This document shows, one piece after another, positions 56,898 to 64,000 of a DNA stretch of 64,000 nt; the stretch's first letter is position 1; each line of letters opens with the position of its first letter. Origin of the DNA: Paenibacillus sp. JZ16 (GTDB taxonomy: Bacteria; Bacillota; Bacilli; Paenibacillales; Paenibacillaceae). The position numbers were made by a program, and so were the translations under genes. The stretch is from positions 3,786,501 to 3,850,500 of the forward strand of contig NZ_CP017659.1 in NCBI RefSeq assembly GCF_015326965.1, in the 5' to 3' direction. The notes below the pieces were generated by a model that was not told the origin of the DNA, ran no database searches, and was given only the letters and a program-made list of their open reading frames with translations.

Positions 56898-57593
56898 CTA
56901 GAACAAGCTTACCACCCAGTTCCAAATGCCAAGGAACATATCCCACAAGAAGAAGCGGACCTCCGGTTCACTGTCGCCTGCATTCTTCGGAACTTCCTCT
57001 TGGGAAGCCTCGCCGGCCTCTGCTGAAACCGTTTGGATACCTGCGTCAACAGGCTGCGCCGCCGCATCCCCGCTGCCACCATCGATGAAACAAAGGGGCG
57101 GGAACAAGACGCACCACCAGTTCTGCCCTTGACCTTCGCCTAACGTAATCCGCAGCGCATCGTAATCGCCGGCCGGATAAACCGTGCCCCCGTATAACTT
57201 CGTCGGGAACGGCACAACACCAAGCTCTACGGTGTAACTGTACGTAATCCCTCTTTTCTTCAACTCTTCACTCACCAATTGGCGGATTTCCGGAAGATGC
57301 TGCCGGGTTAATTCTTTGGCGTCTTCCAGGCTTTGCGGGTTCTCCAGCTGCAGGACCCAGAGCTGCATTTGCTCAACGACCGAATCACGAATCTCTCTTT
57401 TGACCAGCTGATCGGACGGGCTATCGGAATTCGCCAGTATGCGAAGTCGTATCGATTCCTGAGGGATCGGACCGCCAACAACGGAAGCATCAATCTGCTG
57501 TCCTTCCCAAGCCATGATGACCATAAACATACAGGATAAGAGCACAACCATTTTCTTCACGATAATACGGAGGGTTTCACTAACATTTTTCAT
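56898..57593 (-). CDS. spoIIR: stage II sporulation protein SpoIIR
   Basis: SpoIIR is secreted from the forespore and activates the SpoIIGA protease, starting sigma-E maturation in the mother cell. The 231-residue protein has an N-terminal hydrophobic export segment (about 15-30, MVVLLSCMFMVIMAW) and the conserved QESIRLRILANSDSPSDQLVKREIRD block (about 45-70, cut here), FPTKLYGGTVYPAGDYDALRI and WWCVLFPPLCF. A Ser/Glu/Ala-rich insert and a C-terminal hydrophobic segment (VRFFLWDMFLGIWNWVVSLF) follow. The start (ATG 57593 or TTG 57602) is not settled. Confidence 0.95.
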   Translation of the reverse strand: MKNVSETLRIIVKKMVVLLSCMFMVIMAWEGQQIDASVVGGPIPQESIRLRILANSDSPSDQLVKREIRDSVVEQMQLWVLQLENPQSLEDAKELTRQHLPEIRQLVSEELKKRGITYSYTVELGVVPFPTKLYGGTVYPAGDYDALRITLGEGQGQNWWCVLFPPLCFIDGGSGDAAAQPVDAGIQTVSAEAGEASQEEVPKNAGDSEPEVRFFLWDMFLGIWNWVVSLF

Positions 57594-57721
57594 CTCGGAC
57601 AACCGCCTCTCTATGAACGAAACTCTATGATGCTATCAGTATGTCCGCAGGCAAAAGATATAAACGTTGAATCTAGCAATTTCGATAATAAATCATAGAT
57701 TGGTGCAGCATGAACCAAAAA

Positions 57722-57752
57722 AAGATGCGATCCCCAGTCGGAATCGCATCTT
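57722..57752 (-). terminator. terminator of the left RodA/FtsW gene
   Basis: The minus-strand stem AAGATGCGAT / ATCGCATCTT, with inner CC / GG pairs, is followed by TTTTTGG. Confidence 0.95.
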
Positions 57753-57811
57753 CGTTAAGATCGGTTATTCAGTTCGTCTCCGTGATTATTGAGCTTCCCG
57801 CAAAGAAAAGT

Positions 57812-58990
57812 TTACGCCTGCTTAGAAGCCGCCGGACGATAGGCATGCGGATCCGGCATATCTTCCTCCACTTCCTGGCCATGCAGCTTGACGCTCATGG
57901 CTACTCCCAGACTGGCCATGCTGATCACAAGGGAAGTTCCCCCGTAACTGATAAAGGGCAGCGTAATCCCTGTCAGCGGCATTAAACCGATAAACATGCC
58001 GATGTTCTCGAAGATCTGATATAGGAACATGGCCACGATCCCTATAATGAGAAACGGCCCCGCACGCTCCCGGGATTCCAGGGAGATCAGGATCAGCCGA
58101 TGGATCAAGATGAAATATAACAGAAGCAGAATAGAAGATCCGATAAACCCGAATTCCTCGGCAATCTGCACAAATATGGAATCAGAGTACGCATAAGGCA
58201 CCCTGCCCGACTGGATCGACGAGCCTTGCATGTAACCCTCGCCGCTCATGCCGCCCGAAGCGATGGCAAGCTTCGCATTCGTTGTATGATAGCTGGCCTT
58301 GGCGGTCGCCTTCTCCGGATACAGCCACGGATCAATCCGTTCCACCCAGTGCGGCTTCAGTATTTTCGATTCCAGCAGTTCATCATGATAATGAATATAG
58401 GCCTGAGCGCCGCCGAAGGCCACGCCTGCCACAAGCGCAAGCCCAATGAGCGCATGGGAGAACTTGACGTTTCCGATCCAGAGCAGCCCCAGCAAAATAA
58501 CGACATAACTGAGCGCGTTACCCAAATCATTCTGGGCCATGACGAGCACAAAAGGCACGAATGCCAAGAGTCCGATCGGAACAACGTCCTTCCAGAAGGA
58601 CAGCAGCGGTTTGTTTTTGCGCACCAATACAAAAGAAAGGAAAATAATCAGGATCAGCTTGAACAATTCAGCAGGCTGTATACTTAAACTGCCAATGTAA
58701 ATCCAGCCTTGGGCGCCGTTAATATCCTTACCGATAAACATAACGAGGACCAACACGGCCAATCCGCCCAGGTAAATATATTTAGCATATTTAATCAACA
58801 ACCGGTAATCCAGCAGGCTTATGCCAAAAAAAGCAATAAAGCCGACAATGTAAAAGGCAACCATGCGGAGATGAGAGCCCTCAAATTTGGTGTCAACGGT
58901 TGTGCTGTATATCGACGTAATGCTGATACCCATCATCAAAACCAGTACGAAAACAATAACGTAATCCATCTTCTTAAATTTTTGAAGCAT
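57812..58990 (-). CDS. RodA/FtsW/SpoVE-family (SEDS) peptidoglycan polymerase, copy 1
   Basis: SEDS proteins polymerise lipid II in the membrane with a class B penicillin-binding partner. The 392-residue protein has about ten membrane helices and the family marks QPAELFKLILIIFLSF (about 125), AQNDLGNALSYVVILLG (about 160), SIFVQIAEEFGFIGSS and MPLTGITLPFISYGGTSLVISM (about 340-365). The ATG has GGGGGACC upstream. It is a close relative of the gene at 59299. Which cell process it serves (elongation, division or sporulation) cannot be decided from the sequence. Confidence 0.95.
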   Translation of the reverse strand: MLQKFKKMDYVIVFVLVLMMGISITSIYSTTVDTKFEGSHLRMVAFYIVGFIAFFGISLLDYRLLIKYAKYIYLGGLAVLVLVMFIGKDINGAQGWIYIGSLSIQPAELFKLILIIFLSFVLVRKNKPLLSFWKDVVPIGLLAFVPFVLVMAQNDLGNALSYVVILLGLLWIGNVKFSHALIGLALVAGVAFGGAQAYIHYHDELLESKILKPHWVERIDPWLYPEKATAKASYHTTNAKLAIASGGMSGEGYMQGSSIQSGRVPYAYSDSIFVQIAEEFGFIGSSILLLLYFILIHRLILISLESRERAGPFLIIGIVAMFLYQIFENIGMFIGLMPLTGITLPFISYGGTSLVISMASLGVAMSVKLHGQEVEEDMPDPHAYRPAASKQA

Positions 58991-59298
58991 GCTTTATGGT
59001 CCCCCTGTGCCCGGAGCTGATCGCCCCCGGTTTGCCTATACAGGCATATAACGATTATTCGAAAAGAAAGTTTGACGCTGCTTATCATTGCTATAGATGA
59101 TATCCGTTAAAAAAGCCTAAAGGCAGCCTGCAATGGAGCGCGTTTCAAGGAGTATGCCTGCTGCCCCTAATGAATTATTCTAAAAGATTTCCTCCTCTAA
59201 TACAATTCACGGGCCCTGCCTGTAGTTACCAACAAAAAATACAAAAGAGATGCTGCTTTCAATAGCATCTCTCTGATTCTACATTCCAATAAATCGAA
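58991..59298. other. intergenic region between the two RodA/FtsW genes
   Basis: No gene. It holds the terminator of the right copy (59246-59272) and the leader of the left one. The leader contains a stretch (near 58993-59020) that is shared with the leader of the right copy. Confidence 0.7.
59246..59272 (-). terminator. terminator of the right RodA/FtsW gene
   Basis: The minus-strand stem AGAGATGCT / AGCATCTCT is followed by TTTGTATTTTTTG. Confidence 0.9.
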
Positions 59299-60486
59299 TC
59301 AAGCCTGTTTGGGCGGAGCGGAACGGTACGTTTGAGGATTGGGCATATCCTCCTCCACTTCCTGCCCATGCAGCTTCACACTCATGACGACCCCGAGACA
59401 CGCCATGTTAATGATGAGCGAGGTTCCGCCATAACTGATGAAGGGCAGCGTAATCCCGGTCAAAGGCATTAATCCAATAAACATGCCGATATTCTCAAAG
59501 ATTTGATACAGCAGCATGGCAACGATACCGATGATTAAAAACGGGCCTGCTCTGTCCCGACTTTCCAATGATATCAAAATCATCCTGTGAATGAGTATGA
59601 AATATAACAACAACAAAACGGAAGAACCGATGAAGCCATATTCCTCTGCAATTTGCACAAAAATCGAATCCGAATACGTATAAGGCACACGTGAGGATTG
59701 TACGGAGCTCCCCTGCAAGTACCCTTCCCCGCTCATACCGCCGGAAGCAATGGCCAGCTTGGCGTTGTTCGTATGATAACTCGCCTTTGCGGTAGCTTTT
59801 TCGGGTACCAGCCATGGATCGATCCGTTCCATCCAATGACCGCGGCTCTCCATGATTTTCGATTCTTTAATTTCATCATGATAGTGGATGTAGGCCTGGG
59901 CTCCACCAAATGCAATCCCTGCTACAAGCAGCAGTCCGATAAGAGCGTGCGAGAACTTCACATTACCGATCCATAACAGCCCAAGCAAGATGACAATATA
60001 ACTTAGTCCATTACCCAAGTCATTCTGCACCATGACAACGGCAAACGGAATAAACGTCAAAAGCCCAATCGGTACGATGTCCCGCCAAAAAGACAACTTC
60101 GCTTTGTTCTTACGGATAAGAAGATAGGTGATAAATATGATCAGCACCAGCTTAAACAACTCCGCAGGTTGAAAATCAACGATACCGAGATTAATCCAGC
60201 CCGTGGCATTATTTTTGGTCTGGCCGATGAAGGAAGGCAGCAAAAGGGTTAATAACCCTCCGATGTATATGTGCAGTGCGTATTTATTCCATAAACGATA
60301 ATCAATCAAGCTGAGCCCGAAAAAGGCTGCGAATCCGAGGATATAAAATATCGCCATCTTGATATGGTGTTTTTCGAATCCGGTTGTGTCGAGCGTGGCA
60401 CTATATATCGATGTAATACTGACAACCATTAGCATCAACAGTACAAAAACGATAACAAAATCAATCTTCTTGAATTTCTGAAGCAT
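59299..60486 (-). CDS. RodA/FtsW/SpoVE-family (SEDS) peptidoglycan polymerase, copy 2
   Basis: This 395-residue paralog of the 57812 protein has the same helices and motifs (QPAELFKLVLIIFITY, VQNDLGNGLSYIVILLG, MPLTGITLPFISYGGTSLIINM). It differs mainly in the first 100 residues and by a short insertion at about 215 (KESKIMESRGHWMER). The start codon context (GGGGGACCAAAGC, ATGCTTCAG) is almost identical to the other copy. The two are a tandem duplication whose leaders were copied too. Confidence 0.95.
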   Translation of the reverse strand: MLQKFKKIDFVIVFVLLMLMVVSITSIYSATLDTTGFEKHHIKMAIFYILGFAAFFGLSLIDYRLWNKYALHIYIGGLLTLLLPSFIGQTKNNATGWINLGIVDFQPAELFKLVLIIFITYLLIRKNKAKLSFWRDIVPIGLLTFIPFAVVMVQNDLGNGLSYIVILLGLLWIGNVKFSHALIGLLLVAGIAFGGAQAYIHYHDEIKESKIMESRGHWMERIDPWLVPEKATAKASYHTNNAKLAIASGGMSGEGYLQGSSVQSSRVPYTYSDSIFVQIAEEYGFIGSSVLLLLYFILIHRMILISLESRDRAGPFLIIGIVAMLLYQIFENIGMFIGLMPLTGITLPFISYGGTSLIINMACLGVVMSVKLHGQEVEEDMPNPQTYRSAPPKQA

Positions 60487-60620
60487 GCTTTGGTCCCCCT
60501 GTGCCCGGAGCTGTAAACACTGATTTGCCGATTGAGGCCATGTAACGATCTGAACGACAACACCCCATTTAATCGGCTCAGCCCATCATCTATTTTAAAA
60601 GATATTCATCCAGAACACAA

Positions 60621-61508
60621 TTAACGGGATATTCCCAAGACATGCCTGTCAATGCCCGCCAAATCCGGCACCGTGACGATTTCCTTCCAGTGCCCTGCAC
60701 TCCGTAAAAGCTCTGCCACATCCCCGGCTTGGCCCATGCCCAGCTCAAAGGCAATCAGCCGCGGCGGCGCTGACAGCAAGGGCAGCTGCTCCATCATGAT
60801 CCGGTACGGATTCAAACCGTCCGGCCCGCCATCCAGTGCCGTTCGCGGCTCATAGTCGCGGACTTCGGGCTGAAGCCCCTCAATATCCTCCGCCGGAATG
60901 TAAGGCGGGTTGGAGACGAGGATGTCCGGCGCCATGCCGGCGAACGGCTCCAGCAGGTTCCCCTGCCGGAACTCGACATCGGCATTCAGATGCTTCGCAT
61001 TACGCGCAGCAACCTCTAGCGCATCAGGCGAAATATCACTCGCCAGCAAATCCCACGCCGCCTCCTGTAATGCCAACGTAATGGCAATGGCCCCGCTGCC
61101 GGTACCGATGTCTATGGCCTTTAACCTTTTTGACCGCGGAGTGAGCTCCCGTCCATACTTCAGCACCGCTTCCACGAGCAGTTCCGTTTCCGGACGCGGA
61201 ATGAGAACCGCCGGCGTAACTTCAAACGGCCGGCCGTAGAACTCCTGCTCGCCGATAATATACTGCGCAGGGACGCCCTGCGCCTTGCGATTAATGACGT
61301 CCTCCAAGGCGTGGCGGCGATCCGCCGGAAACGGCTCCGCGAGCGCCATATAATATGAGGTTCCCGACAATTCCAGCACATGCTCCAGCAGCAGCTGCGC
61401 ATTCCGCTGCGGCTCCATTACCCGCATGGCGTCTAAAAAAGAAGAAGCCTCCACAAAGGCTTCTCTTATGCTGCGCTGCGGCGTCAATTCAAATCTCGTC
61501 CGCTTCAA
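60621..61508 (-). CDS. prmC: peptide chain release factor methyltransferase PrmC
   Basis: PrmC methylates the Gln of the GGQ motif in release factors. The 295-residue protein has the SAM-binding region IDIGTGSGAIAITLAL (about 130) and the catalytic NPPYIPAEDIE (about 200). The start is TTG at 61506-61508, 4 nt after the prfA stop, with AAGGAG inside the prfA end. The longer frame overlaps prfA by 38 nt and has no ribosome site. The coupling is sensible, since PrfA is its substrate. Confidence 0.95.
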   Translation of the reverse strand: MKRTRFELTPQRSIREAFVEASSFLDAMRVMEPQRNAQLLLEHVLELSGTSYYMALAEPFPADRRHALEDVINRKAQGVPAQYIIGEQEFYGRPFEVTPAVLIPRPETELLVEAVLKYGRELTPRSKRLKAIDIGTGSGAIAITLALQEAAWDLLASDISPDALEVAARNAKHLNADVEFRQGNLLEPFAGMAPDILVSNPPYIPAEDIEGLQPEVRDYEPRTALDGGPDGLNPYRIMMEQLPLLSAPPRLIAFELGMGQAGDVAELLRSAGHWKEIVTVPDLAGIDRHVLGISR

Positions 61509-61512
61509 AGCG

Positions 61513-62580
61513 TTATACTCCTTTTTCCATCGCTTCAGCCTGCTCCGCAAGGGTCAGCGCCGAAACGATCTCTTCAATCTCCCCGTTCATCACTTGATCC
61601 AGCTTGTGAACGGTAAGTCCGATCCGATGATCGGTTACACGGCTTTGCGGGAAGTTGTACGTACGGATACGCTCACTGCGGTCACCTGTACCTACTTTGC
61701 TCTTCCGCTCACCGGCATACTTCGCTTCTTCCTCTTGGCGCATCATATCAAAGATACGGGCCCGAAGCACCTGCAGCGCCTTCTCCTTATTGGAGTTTTG
61801 CGATTTGCCGTCTTGGCACGTAGCCACGATCCCCGTCGGGATGTGCGTTACGCGTACCGCCGACTTGGTGGTGTTAACGGACTGACCGCCTGCACCACTG
61901 GAGCAGAAGGTATCTACGCGGATGTCCTTGTCATGGATTTCGATGTCCACTTCTTCCGCCTCCGGCATAACCGCCACGGTGGAGGTGGAGGTATGGATAC
62001 GCCCGCCGGATTCCGTTGCCGGAATACGCTGAACACGGTGCGCGCCGCTCTCGAATTTCATTTTGCTGTATGCGCCGCGGCCATTGATCATGAAGATCAC
62101 TTCCTTGAAGCCGCCCAGATCGTTCGTGTTGACGTCCATCAGTTCAACCTTCCAGCCTTGAGTATCCGCATAACGGGTATACATCCGGTACAGGTCGGAA
62201 GCAAACAGCGCCGCCTCGTCGCCGCCGGCAGCGCCGCGAATCTCGATGATCACGTTCTTGTCATCGTTCGGGTCCTTCGGCAGCAGCAAGATCCGAATCT
62301 TCTCCGCCAGCTCTTGCTCGCGCTGGGTAAGCTCCTCGATCTCCATTTTCACCATTTCGCGCATTTCGTCATCCAACTTTTCGCCCTGCATGGTTTTGGC
62401 AGCTTCGAGCTCTTCAATTACATTTTTATATTCAACATAAGCCTCATAAGCAGGCTGTAAATCGGATTGTTCTTTGGAATAATCCCTGAGCTTCTTGGAG
62501 TCATTAGCGACATCGGGATCGCACAACAGCTCACTTAACTTCTCGTAACGGTCCGCAAGGGATTGTAATCGGTCCAACAA
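61513..62580 (-). CDS. prfA: peptide chain release factor 1
   Basis: PrfA ends translation at UAA and UAG. The 355-residue protein has the stop-codon tripeptide PAT (in [10 protein letters not shown], about 186) and the GGQ loop in [17 protein letters not shown] (about 230). Domain 1 is an alpha-helical coil. The start is ATG 62580 with AGAGAGGTG upstream, and the operon with prmC is standard. Confidence 0.98.
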   Translation of the reverse strand: MLDRLQSLADRYEKLSELLCDPDVANDSKKLRDYSKEQSDLQPAYEAYVEYKNVIEELEAAKTMQGEKLDDEMREMVKMEIEELTQREQELAEKIRILLLPKDPNDDKNVIIEIRGAAGGDEAALFASDLYRMYTRYADTQGWKVELMDVNTNDLGGFKEVIFMINGRGAYSKMKFESGAHRVQRIPATESGGRIHTSTSTVAVMPEAEEVDIEIHDKDIRVDTFCSSGAGGQSVNTTKSAVRVTHIPTGIVATCQDGKSQNSNKEKALQVLRARIFDMMRQEEEAKYAGERKSKVGTGDRSERIRTYNFPQSRVTDHRIGLTVHKLDQVMNGEIEEIVSALTLAEQAEAMEKGV

Positions 62581-62738
62581 AGGAATTCACCTCTCTAAGA
62601 TATATTCCTGAAGATATGCCTTTTTGCACTCCATTTCGCATCACAATGAAGTGTAAACGACTTTTTATTTTACCATGAAACGACGCATTTGACTAGCAGG
62701 CAGTTGACCGCACGGAAAGGTTCTCCCCTTCAAAAAAA

Positions 62739-62774
62739 CCACGGTCCCATGCACAAAGTGACATGGAGCCATGG
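62739..62774 (-). terminator. ychF terminator
   Basis: The minus-strand stem CCATGGCTCCATG / CATGGGACCGTGG is followed by TTTTTTT. Confidence 0.93.
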
Positions 62775-62793
62775 CCTTTGAATACTTCAATTC

Positions 62794-63894
62794 CTACACA
62801 TTGAAACGGAAGTGCATCACATCGCCGTCATTCACAACGTACTCTTTGCCTTCCAGGCGAAGCTGTCCGCGTTCCTTCGCGCCGTTCATCGATCCGGCTG
62901 CAACGAGGTCATCGTAAGCTACAACCTCTGCACGAATGAAGCCGCGTTCGAAGTCGGTATGAATCACGCCTGCCGCTTGCGGAGCTTTCGTTCCTTTACG
63001 GATCGTCCAGGCACGCACTTCCTGCACGCCTGCCGTAAAGTAAGTGTACAATCCCAGCAGACTGTAAGCAGCCTTGATGAGACGGTTCAAACCGGATTCT
63101 TCCAGACCCAGCTCCTCAAGGAACATCGCTTTGTCCTCGCCTTCAAGCTCGGCAATTTCGGCTTCAACCTTCGCGCTGATCGGAACCACGATCGCGTTCT
63201 CCGCAGCCGCGAAATCACGAACCTGCTGTACATAAGGGTTGCTGTCGGCTTCCGCAACGCCGTCTTCGCTCAGGTTAGCCGCGTATAGCACCGGCTTCAA
63301 TGTCAGCAAGTGCAAATCGCGAACAATCAGCTTCTCATCATCGCTCAGCTCCACGCTGCGTGCCGGTTGATCGTTATAAAGAGCTTCCTTCAGGCGCTCC
63401 AGCAGCTCTACTTCCTGAGCATACTGCTTGTTGCCGCCCTTCATGTTCTTCTTCGCGCGGTCAATCCGCTTCTCCACGCTGTCGAGATCCGCAAGGATCA
63501 GCTCCAAATTAATCGTCTGGATATCGCTGACCGGGTTCACTTTACCGTCAACGTGGGTAATGTTCTCGTCTTCAAAGCAGCGAACAACATGAACGATGGC
63601 ATCCACTTCACGAATATGGGCAAGAAACTTGTTCCCAAGACCTTCCCCTTTGCTCGCCCCGCGGACCAAGCCCGCGATGTCCACGAATTCAAAAGCGGTT
63701 GGTACCGTTTTGTTCGGTTGAACCAGCTCGGTCAGCTTGTCGAGGCGCTCATCCGGCACTTCCACAACACCGACGTTTGGATCAATCGTACAGAACGGAT
63801 AGTTGGCCGATTCGGCGCCCGCTTGCGTGATCGCATTAAACAATGTTGATTTGCCGACGTTTGGCAAACCGACGATTCCTGCTTTTAAAGCCAT
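62794..63894 (-). CDS. ychF: redox-regulated ATPase YchF
   Basis: YchF is a conserved P-loop protein of the Obg family that prefers ATP and binds ribosomes. The 366-residue protein has Walker A ([17 protein letters not shown], 7-23), [21 protein letters not shown] (about 70) and a C-terminal TGS-like domain (about 280-366, [20 protein letters not shown]). The ATG has AAGGAG-like bases upstream near 63905. It stands apart from prfA with its own terminator. Confidence 0.96.
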   Translation of the reverse strand: MALKAGIVGLPNVGKSTLFNAITQAGAESANYPFCTIDPNVGVVEVPDERLDKLTELVQPNKTVPTAFEFVDIAGLVRGASKGEGLGNKFLAHIREVDAIVHVVRCFEDENITHVDGKVNPVSDIQTINLELILADLDSVEKRIDRAKKNMKGGNKQYAQEVELLERLKEALYNDQPARSVELSDDEKLIVRDLHLLTLKPVLYAANLSEDGVAEADSNPYVQQVRDFAAAENAIVVPISAKVEAEIAELEGEDKAMFLEELGLEESGLNRLIKAAYSLLGLYTYFTAGVQEVRAWTIRKGTKAPQAAGVIHTDFERGFIRAEVVAYDDLVAAGSMNGAKERGQLRLEGKEYVVNDGDVMHFRFNV

Positions 63895-64000
63895 TTATGT
63901 GACAACTCCTTATCAGGTTTACTTCTATATTTGTAAGTATTACACAACTTCGGTTCTTACCGCCGAAGCTACTAATCGTAAGCTAAACAATCTTATTAAT

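Overview
The window looks like a chromosome segment of a spore-forming, flagellated, S-layer-bearing low-to-mid GC Firmicute, most likely Paenibacillus. The evidence is the full set of sporulation genes (spoIID, spoIIQ, spoIIID, spoIIR, a small acid-soluble spore protein), SLH-domain surface proteins with CsaB, and a gene order that follows the Bacillus subtilis comF-degSU and atp-murAA-spoIID-spoIIQ-spoIIID-mbl-flhO-flhP-fabZ neighbourhoods. Every gene I can support lies on the minus strand, so the window is read from its right end to its left end.

Layout from left to right. 1-4003: late flagellar genes (DUF6470, flgL, flgK, flgN, flgM, yvyF). 4117-7091: competence genes comFC and a frameshifted comFA. 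7450-10157: a membrane protein of unknown function and the degSU two-component system. 10203-15768: a secreted phosphodiester glycosidase, metK, a spore protein and an anchored protein of unknown function. 15952-31562: a cell-surface region with two very large SLH proteins and the genes that make and pyruvylate their wall polymer anchor (tagO, tagA, csaB, DUF5693, pgcA), followed by fabZ. 32065-38520: flhO-flhP, mbl and the spoIIID-spoIIQ-spoIID sporulation block. 38841-40940: murA (frameshifted) and ywzB. 41280-41433: a probable small new gene. 41584-49116: the complete nine-gene F1Fo ATP synthase operon including atpI and atpZ. 49292-57593: mnaA, upp, glyA, ywlG, rpiB, ywlE, mntP, tsaC/sua5, spoIIR. 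57812-63894: two tandem RodA/FtsW-type genes, prmC, prfA and ychF.

The genes connect as follows. MnaA makes UDP-ManNAc, which TagA would add to the TagO lipid-linked GlcNAc. CsaB adds the pyruvate ketal that SLH domains bind, and the two SLH proteins would be the cargo. FlgM has its own sigma-D-type promoter, and flhO-flhP have another inside the end of mbl. SpoIIR, SpoIIQ, SpoIID and SpoIIID are stage II-III sporulation functions.

The non-coding structure is the most unusual part. There is a five-unit, 41-bp hairpin array between atpA and atpG, a 165-bp element with inverted ends that supplies the 3' end of spoIID, and a terminator-like hairpin that contains the flgM sigma-D -10 box. There is also a hairpin just after the metK promoter, and dual in-frame starts on both SLH genes. 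Two genes (comFA and murA, which is normally essential) are broken by a single missing base in a G/C run. I therefore suspect homopolymer errors in the underlying sequence, and any indel claim here should be read with that in mind. I found no tRNA, rRNA, CRISPR array, prophage or complete insertion sequence.
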